A DNA stretch of 64,000 bases from Shinisaurus crocodilurus (taxonomy: Eukaryota; Chordata; Lepidosauria; Squamata; Shinisauridae): positions 25,942,051 through 26,006,050 of the forward strand of contig CM037880.1 in the NCBI GenBank assembly GCA_021292165.1. Direction: 5' to 3'. A program made the position numbers and the translations under genes. Positions 42,849 to 54,049 of the stretch are shown in pieces. Position 1 is the first letter of the stretch. Each line of letters begins with the position of its first letter. The notes beneath the pieces are model-generated. The model saw only the letters and a program-made list of their open reading frames with translations, was not told the DNA's origin and did not search any database.

Positions 42849-43067
42849 CAGGCTTAGACAACGGAAGAGGTGAAGAGGAGGAGGAGGAGATGCCACTGCC
42901 TACTTGCTCATTGGCTTTCTGTCTGTCAAGCAAGTAAGTGATGAGAAAGAGGATGAGGAACCGTAGCCACTGGTGACAATGGTAGTGAGAAGGTAGACTC
43001 ACTGAGGGAGGGGGGGGGCATTGAGGTGTCTTGCCCAAGAGCCCTCAAAAAGCTGGAGCTGGCGCTG

Positions 43068-44190
43068 TCTTTTCCACAACAGCCTCATGAAGATTCTCAT
43101 GCAAGCCTCTAGTCTCAGGTCTGGGCTGGTAGACTGTAGTATATTCAAAGTTCCATATACATATAGGGTGTGGCCATTTGCAAAAGCAGGGTGGGCCCTA
43201 CTGTACCTTTAGTTGGGCAGAAGAGGGACTCTCAGCAGCTCCAGCTTTTCTCCACCCTGCAGTGTTGACTTGGGAGGTCAGAGAAATCCGCAACCGATTC
43301 AAACGACTTTGGATTTCTGTGAATGTGACCTGGGGATTCAGGTCGGGTTCATAGAAATGGGCCCCTGAGGAGGCAGGGCCTTGGCAGGTGCCTGGTGAGG
43401 CCGACCCTTGACACCAGCCCTGTCTCTCTACATTATTTATTTATTTATTTATACATTTATTTATTTATTTAATAAATATTCAATAAATCTTTATTTAATA
43501 ATAAATAAATAATAAATTTATTTATTATTTATTTATACATGGCATGCTGGGCATGCCAAAACTTCCTTTTCTACACAGCTACGAAAGATGCAGGAGTTCT
43601 GTTTTTATGTTTTTGCTGTCTGCTCACCCGACATAAAAAGGTAGCACTCTCTCCATGGGCTTCTCTCTTTCAAAAACAACACCCCCTCGTCACCACCAAC
43701 AACTGTTTTTAGGTTTCGGTTAATCTCACTTTGTTGAAATCCCCTCAGCCGTGTCAGTGCGGTTTGGGTTCTTCTCCTTTTTTCTTGATAACTTTAGGGC
43801 TGCCTTTACAAACAGAGGCCTCTTACGAGGGCGTTTCTCACACCAATTTTTCTGTGACTTGCTTGGATTGTCCTAAAAAAAAATTAAGGGGTGGGGGGAG
43901 ATCTAGTTCCAGAGCTTGGGGTCCGGGAGATAGAAATAGACCAAAAAAGAGACCAAAGGGAAGGGAGACAGAGGTGCAGCAGAGAGACCTGTGGATTGGG
44001 GGCAACAGAAAAAAACAGGGGTTAAAGATATGGATGCAAAGAGAAGTGTGATGACTGCTAGGTTGTGCAGAGATGAGACAATGCATGTTAATACAGCGAA
44101 TGGTTAAAGAAAATATTGAGTTTAAATTGGAACAAAAATATTTTTCTGTGGAGAGTGAAGGGATGTGGTATAGCTGAGTTAAAAAGTAGA
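43068..44190. other. Stretch with no recognised gene; AT-rich foldback
   Basis: A (TTTA)n/(TAAA)n tract at 43433-43541 is self-complementary. The frame at 43731-44051 has no recognisable family. A segment near 43570 is loosely shared with 15500. Confidence 0.4.
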
Positions 44191-44366
44191 AGTGGCTTAC
44201 GCTGGCTCAGCTTGTCTGAGCGTGGAAAGCTAAGCAGGGTCAGGCCTGGTTATGACTTGGATGGGAGACCCCCTCCTCTAGTTTCCTGCATTGAGCAGGG
44301 GGTTGGACTCGATAGCCTTGTAGGCTCCTTCCAACCCTATGATCTATGAAATCTATGAAATGAAAT
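44191..44366 (+). mobile_element. 5S rRNA-derived SINE with CR1 tail
   Basis: Promoter block GCTAAGCAGGGTCAGGCCTG, box C (GACTTGGATGGGAGACC) and a CR1 tail with the terminal ATCTATGAAATCTATGAAATG repeats are all present. Confidence 0.88.
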
Positions 44367-44465
44367 CTAATAGAACAGTAGCTGCTGCCATGCAGGAGCT
44401 CTACCTCCTACAGTCTTTGCCCTCTCATTCTTTTATGTGAAGGCTGAGAATGATTGACTAGTGCT

Positions 44466-44919
44466 GGGGTCTCCAACATAGTGCCCTTGGGCACCGATGT
44501 GCCCGCAGAAGACACCTCCTTGGCACCTGCCAGGCTCCCTTCCCCTCCTAATTTTTTATTTTATTCCTTAAGATTTTTTTAAAAAAATTTTTTTTAAAAA
44601 AAACTGGTATGCCGTAAAGGAAGGTGCCACCCTCCAGCACCAGCTTTCTTTGGGTTCAAAAAAAGCAGTTTTCTGTTTTGGAGCTCAGAGCCCACCTTTG
44701 CCTTGTACTTAGACTCTTGGGCAAGTTACTTTACTCTTAGTCTCACCACTTTGGCTTCTGGGAAATGAGTGTGTTTTGTGACTGCCCATGGCGACCATGG
44801 GAGCCATTTTAGGAATGGGCAACCACCAACACCCCCTGCCATGGCAGCCATTTTGCAAGAGCACCCACAACACTCTCAAAATTCCAAATGTGCCCACTGA
44901 TGCAAAGAAGTTGGGGACC
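44466..44919. mobile_element. Probable old hAT (GGTCTCCAAC / GTTGGGGACC ends)
   Basis: The ends GGGGTCTCCAAC and GTTGGGGACC are inverted, and GTGCCC/GGGCAC blocks pair inside. The terminal CAG bases and duplication are eroded. An A/T run lies at 44572-44605. Confidence 0.45.
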
Positions 44920-44989
44920 TAGTTCAACAAGCTCGATAAAATCAGTTTTCAAATGTTGCATCTGGGGGCTTACAGCAATGTGATATTAC

Positions 44990-45130
44990 ACAGTCTCCAA
45001 CTGTGGCTTACATAAAATCAAAACCGAACAAGACAGTCCCTATCTGCAGGCATGCAATCTACAATACATGACACAAAAGGAAAAAGGAAGGGGGAGGGAG
45101 GAGGAAAACAAGCAAACTCATGCATGAGTT
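44990..45130 (-). mobile_element. L2-type LINE 3' UTR fragment
   Basis: It contains GACAGTCCCTATCTGCAGGC and a GACACAAAAGGAAAAAGGAA block parallel to 42660-42770. Confidence 0.5.
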
Positions 45131-45174
45131 CATAAAGGTACAAAGTTCTTATAATGACCAGCTTTCCCCCCCCC

Positions 45175-45640
45175 CATTAATTTTTATTGTGAGTTTCAGT
45201 AAATCAAAAATAAAACAAAATTTTAAAAACCATAAAAATAAAATAAGATAAAGTATTACAGTTTTCTTACATGAGATTTGAATAGATCAATTACGATAGA
45301 TACATATGCAATGTATACCCCTATATATTTTATATAAAACAAGATATACTACTAGCCATAGACAAAGTTATACACAGGCTTCAAGAAAGTCAAAGCAAAT
45401 ATCCATATATGCGTATCCATTCTCAGGTGGCGTCTAAATATCACCCGTTCAAAAACTGAAAGCATCATTAGGTCCTCAGCCCATTGCGTTCTTGAAGGTG
45501 AATGTTTGTCTTTCCAATGTTGTAATATTAGCATCTTAGCTGTTAAAAGGACATGGAAAACCCATTTACAATTACACTGACTTTGCATTACGTTCCAAGA
45601 AGCAGGTAGATAGTTAGGAATAATGACCAGCTTGAATGGA
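45175..45640 (-). mobile_element. L1-like LINE 3' end
   Basis: The minus-strand frame at 45588-45352 reads LLTAKMLILQHWKDKHSPS and WAEDLMMLSVFE, resembling the C-terminal AK..I...WK.....P....W...L block of vertebrate L1 proteins. An AT-rich 3' UTR follows. It is strongly truncated. Confidence 0.5.
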
Positions 45641-45761
45641 AACAGGTTCAGGGAGAAGAGGAACCAAGTGGAGCTGGTCTCTCAGCAGAACCCCATGGAG
45701 TGAGCCTACAGTCTCATCTCTCCCTCTGCTGCAGCCAGACGGAATGTATCTATATCTGATT

Positions 45762-46366
45762 CCATAAGAAGAGCCCTGCTGGATCAGACCAAAGGCCTAT
45801 CTTGTCCAGCATTCTGTTCACACAGTAGCCAACCAGATGCCTATGGAACCCCACAAGCAGGACTCGAGTGCAAGAGCACCCTCCACCCATGTTCCCCAGC
45901 AAACCGGCATAGAATGTCATATTACCTCTGATGCTGGAGGCAGCATATAGCTATCATGACTAGTAGTCATTGATAGGCTTATCCTCCATGAATTTGTCTA
46001 ATCCAAGTTGGCAGCAATCGCTATACCTTGCAATCGTGAATTGCATAGAATTGTGTGAAGAAATACTTCCTTTTATCTGTCCTGAATCTCTCACCATTCA
46101 GCTTCATGTGATGACCCCAGATTCTAGTACAGTATTATGAGAGAGGGTGAAAAAAATATCTCCCTATCCATTTTCTCCACACCTTTATCATGTCTCCTCT
46201 TACCTTTTTTCTAAGTTAAATAGTCCCAAACATAACCTTTCCTCATAGGGGAGTTGCTTCAGCCCTTTCATTATTTTGGTTGCCCATTTCTACACCTTTT
46301 CCAACTTTACAATATCCTTTTTTAGGTGAGGTGACCAGAATTGTACACAGTGATTCTATATCTACC
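45762..46366 (-). mobile_element. CR1-type LINE 3' part (subfamily B)
   Basis: The minus strand carries CR1 C-terminal coding remnants (AT-rich and frameshifted, 46366-45990) and the 3' UTR ending TCTGATCCAGCAGGGCTCTT. It is about 600 bp, the longest copy of this subfamily in the window. Confidence 0.72.
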
Positions 46367-47030
46367 CAAAGTGTCTTTGATGGCTTTGACACAGCACAGT
46401 TAAAGCATTGGCAGGCATGAGCTGAGGCATACCTGGATAATTTTTCATGGGACCTACTCAAGCCACAAAGAATGTCTGTTTGGCCATGCAGATGTTGGCC
46501 CTTGCCAACACATGATGCTTAAATCAACTCTGAGGTTCTCTCATGCTATGTATGTGAACCTGTAATCATTCTTAATATGCAGTACCAAGTGGAAGTGAAG
46601 CATTTGTAGCTGAAATATGCATTCTGAATAATGTAGGTTTTACATTTGCATTACAAACTGGTTTAAGCAAAAGCCACTTTTAACCCTCACATGTGAAACA
46701 TTCCAATACAGTCACTAACTAGTTGAGTGTGTTTCCTTTTCTGTGTCTTGTTTGGACCAGTTTTAATTGCAAAAAGGGCTGTGTGTGCACCCGCTTCCAT
46801 TACATTACACACACACCCAATGTGCCCCCAGCACTGCTTGCATTTCTGACTTGCCAGTAGATGGCAGCTGGATACAGATTACGGTATGTTATTTTTGTTG
46901 TGGCCCAAGAGAATCAGAGATATAAAAGAAGCTGATATTTCTACTGGGCAACTTCTTTCATTACAGCTGACAGCTTCACACACAGACATTTGCTGAATAA
47001 TGAAAACAATCCTTTCTATACTGGTATCAT
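46367..47030 (+). other. Unassigned stretch; possible orphan promoter and first exon
   Basis: A TATAAAAG box at 46921-46928 lies 79 bp upstream of an ATG at 47000. The frame from that ATG reads MKTILSILVSF, which resembles the start of a signal peptide, and a Harbinger-type MITE interrupts it after 11 codons at 47034. The coding potential is too short to identify. It may be a chance arrangement. Confidence 0.22.
46854..46868 (+). promoter_or_regulatory. CTCF-like motif
   Basis: CCAGTAGATGGCAGC matches the CCASYAGRKGGCRS consensus at every position. It lies 53 bp upstream of the TATAAAAG box. Prediction by eye; occupancy unknown. Confidence 0.35.
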
Positions 47031-47033
47031 TTA

Positions 47034-47171
47034 GGGTGCAATCCTATGCATGTTTAGATGGGGGGGGGGGGAGGCCTATAACTCCTAGCATGCCCCAGCA
47101 AGCTATGCTGGCTGGGGCATGCTGGGAGTTGTAGGCATTTTTTTTCTCACTAAACATGTAGGATTGTGCCT
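47034..47171. mobile_element. Harbinger-like MITE, 138 bp
   Basis: TIR GGGTGCAATCCTATGCATGT pairs with ACATGTAGGATTGTGCC, and TTA is duplicated at 47031-47033 and 47172-47174. The centre is a hairpin of CATGCCCCAGC/GCTGGGGCATG arms with a G12 run. Confidence 0.8.
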
Positions 47172-47469
47172 TTAGTGGCCTAAGGCATAACACACATGTA
47201 TGTATGAATGAACAAATACAGAGAACATCCTGTAGTTCCACAATGGAAGGAAAATGCTAGTTTAAAAGTGACTACTGAAATACATTCTCAAGGAGATTCT
47301 TCCAAGTCACACTATTAGATATGCTGCCTGGATATTAATATATAAGCTCTTGGATATATTAAAGGTTCTACAGAATGCAAAATTCAAAAACTTGAAACTA
47401 GAGATTAAAACTTTCAAAAGTTTGTCAGATTTTCTGCAATTAAAACCATATATAGGTGGCATCTCACAC

Positions 47470-48232
47470 CAGTAAAAAATATATTTATTTATTTATTTAT
47501 TTAATCGCCCATCTGGCAGGTCACCCGGCTACCCTGGGCGATGTACAATCAAGATAAAACACCATTAAAACACCATTAAGACACCTTTAAACACAATTAA
47601 AACACAATTAAAACAATATAAGAGTTTTAAAAAAAAATCCTAACCCACCCCATATTCCCGCCTGAAAAGCCAAGTTTTTAAAGCCCGGCGGAAGTTTATC
47701 AGAGAGGGGGCATGGTGAAAGTCACTGGGGAGGGAGTTCCATAACTTGGGGGCTGCCACAGAAAAGGCTCTCTTCCTAGTCCCCACCAGCCTGTCTGCTC
47801 TGGCTGATGGGACAAGGAGAAGGCCGTCTGTGGCAGATCTTGTTGAGCGGCCTACTTGATGTTGCTGGAGGCGCTCCTTGAGATAAACTGGGCCGGAGCC
47901 ATATAGGGTTTTAAAGGTCAAAACCAACACCTTGAATTCGGCCCGGCAAGCAACTGGTAGCCAGTGCAGCTCTTTGAGCACTGGTGTGATGTGATCTCGC
48001 CGGCAGCTGCCTTTAACCAGGCAAGCCGCTGCGTTCTGTACCAGCTGTAGCTTCCGAACCGTCTTCCAGGGTAACCCCACATAGAGCGCATTACAGTAGT
48101 CTAGGCAAGAGGAGACCAAGGCATGAACCACTGATGGGAGCAGATGATTAGGAAGGTAGGGGCACAGCTGCCGTATCAGATGGAGTTGATACAGTGCTGC
48201 CCGGCTCACAGCTGACACTTGAGCTTCCATGA
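47470..48232 (-). mobile_element. L2-type LINE 3' end with intact C-terminal frame
   Basis: 5'-truncated L2: 196 codons of reverse-transcriptase C-terminus, then a short AT-rich 3' UTR ending in (TTTA)n on the plus strand at 47480-47505. Confidence 0.85.
47640..48230 (-). pseudogene. L2 reverse-transcriptase C-terminus
   Basis: An open frame of 196 residues contains the L2 thumb and tail blocks: HALVSSCLDYCNALYVGLP, KLQLVQNAAACLV, LKELHWLPVACR, YLKERLQQH, RAFSVAAPKLWNSLPSDF and FRRALKTWLF. It lacks the endonuclease and the catalytic YADD box because the insertion is 5'-truncated, so it is non-functional alone. No stops interrupt it, suggesting a relatively young copy. The terminal motif is the same as in the fragments at 3.9, 27.6 and 33.4 kb. 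Confidence 0.85.
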
Positions 48233-48235
48233 ACT

Positions 48236-48640
48236 AAAAAAATCAGCTATATTTGCCAGGGGAGCAGCCCCCAATGCTGGAGAGGGACTTTTAAACACAT
48301 GTGGTGGGATTGCAAAGTCACAGAGAGATTCTGGGCTGAGATATTTTCATATGGCAAGAAAAGTTGCAGATCAGGACATATGTAAAACCGTGGAACTGAG
48401 ACTACTGTCCCACTTTGTGGGAGACAACAAGTATCTACTGCATAAGGATTTACTAAAATTATTCTGGAATGCGGCAAGAATGGAAATCGCATCAGTCTGG
48501 AAATCCACCATCAACTGAAAGCTGGGAAAGGAGACTTTGGGATACTTCCTTTACTAGAAAAAATAACCAAAGAGCTAAGGGCCATATGTTTGCAACTGAC
48601 AACGACTTTTACACATGCTGGTAACCCTGTATTTCTTTAG
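48236..48640 (+). mobile_element. L1-like LINE 3' end with zinc knuckle
   Basis: In one frame the sequence reads CWRGTFKHMWWDCKVTERFW, the C..C...GTF.HMWW.C C-terminal zinc knuckle of reptile and amphibian L1-type proteins. The frame breaks soon after; the 3' part continues with degraded codons to about 48640. Confidence 0.6.
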
Positions 48641-50419
48641 CCAACCAGAGCAATTGGAGGGGGTGGGGTTGTTGAAACCTCCACAATCCCATGTAACCGT
48701 CTGGAAAGACCTAATTAATACTGATTCATTAATACTAATTAATACTAATATTAATAATTAATAAATATCTCAAACTGAAATCAATAGGACTTAAAAAGTG
48801 CTTAATCCTTGTCTGGACAGTGCCCTGTCTGACTGTAAGGGATAATTATTCATGCAGGGACCAGAAGTACATTTCAAACTGCAGTAGTCTGTTTCTCATG
48901 AGTGTGCTTTATGTTCCAGTAATACATGATGCCAATGAGAAATGGAATTAGAAATATGCACAGCAGTGGTGTAATGGTAAATTTTTGAAGTGCAGGTGCT
49001 CATCATGACATTCTTCATAGCCACACCCCCAAGGACAGTCCAAAAATTTAGGCAGCTGTGTTGATCCATATCAGCAAACCAGTTCTAGCAGCTTTCATCT
49101 CCATCAGGAACAGGACTTTTGCAAAGCTAACAGGTCTTAATTACCCATTCAAGACCAAACCACTGCCAAATACTTTGCATTACAACAAGGAACAATATTT
49201 TGTTGTTGGGAAAATTCATTCCCCCCACCCCCAAATACTGTGAGGACTGCAGCTAAATTCAGAAGGAACAGGGAAATCTGAGGGGGTGGCAGATGACATC
49301 ACATCAGTGTCCCTGCTAATAAAAAAGTGCTGGTGCTTCATCCCTGCAAGCCCTGGTTCCACTACACCACGGATGCACAGATATTCCAAAACTCACATAA
49401 CATTGCAGTGCACTATTGAAACTATGACCTAGAGACTGTGAAAACTAAATAACGCTTTATATTTGAAAAGCTCTTGACAAAAAGATTCAGAACAAATAAA
49501 TGAAACAATTCTCGCTCGCTCGCTCTCTTGTTTAAATGGAGAATAGGATAGTCCATCCTGTTTCAGGAAACAGCTAAGTAAGTGGATATGTGTCTTTTAC
49601 TGGGATGACAGATACATCTCTGCCTGTTTCACCCATCATATGATTGCCATCTAGTTATCATAGCTAATAGTGACTGATAGCTCTTTTGAAGCTGGGCCAT
49701 TTTGTTTTTTGCCATTTGTCATAGGCAAAAGTACCTGGCTGGTGAGCAAAGAGGGAAAAGTCTGAAATTGATAGCAGATGATCTGCTCCCATATCCGCCG
49801 TCCGCCAGAACCCAGTGCAGGACTTCTGCCCAAACAACACTATTGCATCAGCACGGAATTGGAGACTTCTCGGTTTGCGTTTCCCACATGTCAGCATGAC
49901 ATGAATGGCAACTGCACCACAAGGCCAGATGTTATGCTTTTGAGAAGGGAGAATGTTTGGAGGGATTATTATCTGTCACTATTTATATTACTACGGTGCA
50001 GAGTAATACTGCCTGCCTTTTCTTGGGACAGCGTCTACATTTGAAATAAGTGTTAAAAATAGAGAAGACAATGGGATCCAAGACATACTGTGAGATCTTT
50101 GTGATCCTCCAAGAAAAGCTGTGTCTGGCAGTTACTCCTAAACAGCGATGGCCAAGGCAATAAAAGGACTTCCTGCAGGAGAGAAGTCCCAGGATGGTTG
50201 GGGGAAAAATAGGGCAGAGAGCAGGACACAAGGCAACCCAAGCAGGAGTTGATGCAAGAAGATTGCGTGCCTATAGAGCAGAGGTAGGAATAACAGACAC
50301 AGTATAAGGGAGGATTTGCTTGGAACCATAAATAGGTGCGGGAATAACTACATAACTAACTTACTTTGCCTTTATATCACTTTAACTGCCATGGTTCCGC
50401 CCCTCCCAAGAATCCTTGG
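48641..50419. other. Stretch with no recognised gene
   Basis: About 1.8 kb with an AT-rich patch at 48715-48775 (TTAATA words) and a CTCG repeat at 49512-49527. Scattered short frames show no family signature. Confidence 0.45.
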
Positions 50420-50564
50420 GTTAGATCCAGCTTTAGTCATGCTTAGAGTAAACAGATTAAAATTAATGGGACTGAAGTTCATTCCAACTAACATACCGTA
50501 ACTTAAGTACCATTAACTTCTATAGGTCTCCTCTAAGTATGACTAAATCTGGATCCAGCCCCTT
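50420..50564. mobile_element. Palindromic MITE (GGGTTGGATCC-type ends)
   Basis: TTGGGTTAGATCCAGC to GGATCCAGCCCC with paired TTTAGTCATGCTTAGAGTA and TAAGTATGACTAAAT arms. Same family as 180-284 and 53916-54049. Confidence 0.65.
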
Positions 50565-50727
50565 GGCTGTGAGTACTGTAAGAATTCCTAGCCTCCATCA
50601 CAGAATGTCGCCAGGATTCTCCGGAAAGTGGGAACAACTATATTAAGGCTTTCTAAATCTTTGCTATAGATAAGCTCAGGGTTGATGAAAGTTCAAGGAA
50701 GAGCACTAACTCCAGCAAGGGCTGAAT

Positions 50728-51088
50728 CAGTGCCCAGCTCCAGGTTTTTGCGGGCCCTTGTGCCAGACACCTGCAGTGGGGCCCCTCCCTCAGTGATTCT
50801 ACCTTCTCACCACCGTTGTCAAAAGCAGCTATTGCTCCTCATCCTCCTTCTCATCATTGCTACCACTTGCTTGCTTGACAGGCAGAGAGCCAGTGAGCAA
50901 GCAGGCAGCGGCATCTACTTTTCCTTCTCACCACCACCGTTGTCTGGGCCAGAGCGAGAGGCAGGTGAACAAGCAGGCTGCAATGGTGAAGAGGAGGGGT
51001 GACTCCAGGGGGCTCTTGTCAGTGGCCCCCTCTGGGGTGTGGGCCCACGGCAGGTGCCTGTCCATGCCTACCCTTGATGCCGGCCTTG
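50728..51088 (-). mobile_element. Non-autonomous hAT, 370-bp family
   Basis: Minus copy from CAGTGCCCAGCTCC to GATGCCGGCCTTG, about 361 bp, with all internal blocks. A target duplication is not evident, perhaps because one end is mutated. Confidence 0.72.
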
Positions 51089-51274
51089 CCAAGGGGAGTC
51101 TAATGCCAGATTTTAAAAAACATACCTGTTCATTCATCCAGAATCCATACCAGTGCAGATACAAACTCCCACTTCATTCCAGTGTCTTAGGAAGGTGGGG
51201 GGAAAGCTGTCCTTCCAATACTCTTGGTCTTGTGAGTAGGGCATGAAGGTTGCACAGCAGATTTTATCCCCCCC

Positions 51275-51366
51275 CCCATAAAATTCTGTGAGTGAGGTAG
51301 GGCAATGGTGTGATCCAGACAACGTTTTTGTCACACCATTGCCCTACCTCATTCACAGAATTTTAC
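51275..51366. repeat. Large palindrome with ~36-bp arms
   Basis: An arm from ATAAAATTCTGTGAGTGAGG through GGCAATGGTGTGA is repeated in inverse at 51331-51366 around a 16-bp loop. Related words at 37090-37125 suggest a MITE family. Confidence 0.8.
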
Positions 51367-51367
51367 C

Positions 51368-51391
51368 GGTGTGTGTGTGTGTGTGTGTGTG
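51368..51391. repeat. (GT)n microsatellite
   Basis: A GT tract of about 24 bp directly beside the palindrome. Confidence 0.9.
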
Positions 51392-51643
51392 TTTGTGATC
51401 TGCCTCCCCCCCCCCCCCACGTCTTGTGTCTTTTCTCTTACCATAGGAAATCCATTAAGGGAAAGGGGGGAAAAGTGGAATTGCTGCACAATGCCCTTTT
51501 CTGGGTAGTGCTAGGGAACCCTCCCTTTGGAAGCGCCCACCATTAAGGAGTGACTAATAATCCACATCCTCTCTTTCCTGGTTACCCACCAGGTCAATGT
51601 TGGGAACTGGACTTGACCTCTGGCCAAGACAGAGCTATAGAGC

Positions 51644-51897
51644 GAGCCAGTGTGGTGTAGTGGTTAGAGTGTTGGACTGGGACTCGGGAGATCCAGGTTC
51701 TAGTCCCCGCTCGGCCATGAAACTCACTGGGTGACTTTGGGCCAGTCACTGACTCTCAGCCTAACCTACCTCACAGGGTTGTTAGGATAAAATGGAGAGG
51801 AGGAGGAGGAGGAGGATTATGTAAGCCGCCTTGAGTTCCTTGCAGGAAAAAAGGCGGGGTATAAATATAACAAATAAATAAACAAACAAATAAATAT
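51644..51897 (+). mobile_element. MIR-like tRNA-derived CORE-SINE
   Basis: A well-preserved copy: box A GTGGTGTAGTGGT, box B GGTTCTAGTCC, the core, and an AAATAAATAAACAAACAAAT tail. Confidence 0.88.
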
Positions 51898-51997
51898 AGC
51901 TATCCCCCTATGTTTCTGCAGCTGACATATTCTGAGATATCTAATATAGGATGGTCCAGCAACACAACTCTTCTCCTGCAGCATCCATGGTCCTCCC

Positions 51998-52157
51998 CTG
52001 CCATTTTATCCTCACTAGAATTCTGTGAAGTAGGCTAAACCAAGAGCTAGTGACTGGCTCAAGGTCACCCAGTGAACTTCATGCCTGAGTGGGGATTTGA
52101 AGCTAGGTCTCCCCAGTCTTAGTCTGGAACTCTAACCACTACACCATGTCAGCTCCA
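51998..52157 (-). mobile_element. Old MIR-like SINE
   Basis: A diverged minus-strand copy: the tRNA head (reverse of GTGTAGTGGTTAGAGTT), box B region and core are recognisable, the tail is lost. It is clearly older than the copy beside it. Confidence 0.65.
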
Positions 52158-52209
52158 GGTTGGTTCCTGCATGGCGAGATGCTCTCAAATCACCTGAGCT
52201 CCAGCAATT

Positions 52210-52240
<31 letters not shown>
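52210..52240. repeat. (AC)n microsatellite
   Basis: A perfect AC tract of about 30 bp. Confidence 0.95.
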
Positions 52241-53481
52241 CACAACGCAAACCTGGATGGAGGATGTGTCTGTGATTTAAGGAGATTGGATGGAATTATG
52301 ATAGAATCTGGCTGAGATGTTGGTGTTTCCTAAAGATATACAATGGATGTCTCCTTGTACATTCTTGGGGTGGGGTGGCAAAAACTGGGCTGTGCAGTCA
52401 GCCAAAGGATATGAGAGGAGACACTTTTATAACCATCAATGTAATGCTAAACAAACCCTGAAACATTAATGGGAGTAATTTAAACATATTTCCTGCAATT
52501 TGTAATATTTATTTTGATATATGTTCAGAATGTTTATGTAATTTTTTTCCCCTTGGTGTATGAGCTGCTCTTGGCAAAATAACAATATCTTCCCAGGCGT
52601 GCAAATCTACTATTATGATTGGCTGAGCTTTAATAAATGATCTGTAATGCCAAATACTGGCCAAGTGCTGGGATCAGACATGTGCCAGGAGGACCACATC
52701 GCCCACGGTTCCAAAATGGAAATATTGACTCGTCGTCATAGGTTGCCCAACCTGGTTTGACTTCCAAATGACCCCACAGAAAAGTTCAGCATTTGAACTG
52801 TTCCTTTGACCCACAAGGCACTTTGGCCCCCAGAAGTAGTTTCAGGACCGGATGACATATGGGCCATCTACCTTTGCTGTGGCAGTTCACAAGCTGCTCC
52901 TGTGTGAGGAAGAGGATAGGACACACATGGCAGCTGTTATCACAAGATGTGCTATTTCTGTGCTGTAGCACAGCACATAAAGCAGGGGTGGGCTACATGT
53001 GGCTTCAAAAGTGCCCACCTAGAAGCGCACCTTGTTTTAAAAGGAAATCAGTAGTTTCCCACGCCAAGCCCCCACCCCCAAATTTCGGCAGCTAATTCAG
53101 TGGCACGGCAGTGGGGTGTGGCCTCGGAGGGGGAATTGGCACCTGGAGCCCTGAAAGTTCCCAGCCCCTGATATACAGGAATGCTCTTCCTCCGCCTGCT
53201 CACACCTCTGCAAACATCCACAAAGATTTGCAGCAGTGCAAATGGAAGCACTTGATCCAGAGAGTGAGCTGGTTGACCTAAACAGCTCACACTTGCTAAC
53301 AATGTCCCCGAAGAACAATTTAAAAGCTGTTCATGTTTGGGGTTGCGAACAGAAATGAAGTCCCCCTACATCCCAACTCTACAGTAATGTCAGGAGCTTG
53401 AACATGGAACCTTCAGTTCTGCCTGCAGCTGCCCAGTGTGGTAAGTTATTAGTTGCTTGGAACATCTTGCCAGTGAAGTAT
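52241..53481. other. Stretch with no recognised gene
   Basis: It has an unpaired hAT-type left end at about 52983 (CAGGGGTGGGCTACATG). Otherwise no recognised feature. Confidence 0.4.
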
Positions 53482-53684
53482 TCTCAGGGTTTCGACTGGC
53501 CCCACCCACTCAGGCTGGTCAGTGGGCCCCCCTGGACAGGCAAGGCTATATAAAGGCTTCCTGTTTAAGCTGGGACCTGGCTTGAGCAACAAGGTCTCCC
53601 TGCCTCTGGTGCGCTCTTTGGCTTTGATACCCTGGCTCAAGTCCTGGTTCACCTCTGGCAGCTGCCTTTGGCTCAACCCTGACA
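53482..53684 (+). mobile_element. LTR-like fragment with TATA box
   Basis: TCTCAGGGTT at the left and AACCCTGACA at the right are near-inverse ends of LTR type. TATATAAAG at 53547-53555 lies between them. No poly(A) signal or target duplication is evident, so this is tentative. Confidence 0.4.
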
Positions 53685-53915
53685 TACATAAGTGAGAATT
53701 GAGCTTAAAGGGACAGACAGGGAAAAGTCACCATAAGATGATTTTACTACCTCAGTTTCCTGCGGTGAATATTTTGTTTGAATGAGTCCTTGGTACAGAG
53801 ACACATCGGCTTTACCAGGTTGTTCTGTATGTAACTGGGATTTAGCTGTATTTCCATTTGAACTAACGGATGAAGGGTTCTTTGCTCACCATAGAAGATC
53901 AAGCAAGAACATCCT

Positions 53916-54049
53916 GGGTTGGATCCAGATTTAGTCATACTTGGAGTAGACCTATGGAAACCAATGGGACTTAAGTTAGTCATGTGTAACTTACATCCCA
54001 TTGATTTCAATAGGTCTACTCTAAGTATACTGAATCTGGATCCAACCCC
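53916..54049. mobile_element. Palindromic MITE (GGGTTGGATCC ends), complete
   Basis: GGGTTGGATCCAGATTTAG faces CTGAATCTGGATCCAACCC, with long paired arms (TCATACTTGGAGTAGAC and GTCTACTCTAAGTATAC). It has no coding capacity. The superfamily is uncertain. Confidence 0.75.

Larger units (their letters stand above)
41218..43067 (+). mobile_element. Outer hAT, 370-bp family, hosting two insertions
   Basis: The family sequence starts near 41218, is cut at 41290, resumes at 42548, is cut again by an L2 tail (about 42622-42848) and ends with GGAGCTGGCGCTG at 43067. The flanks ACCTTTCC and TCTTTTCC agree at 6 of 8 bases. Its own left terminus is mutated. Confidence 0.7.
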
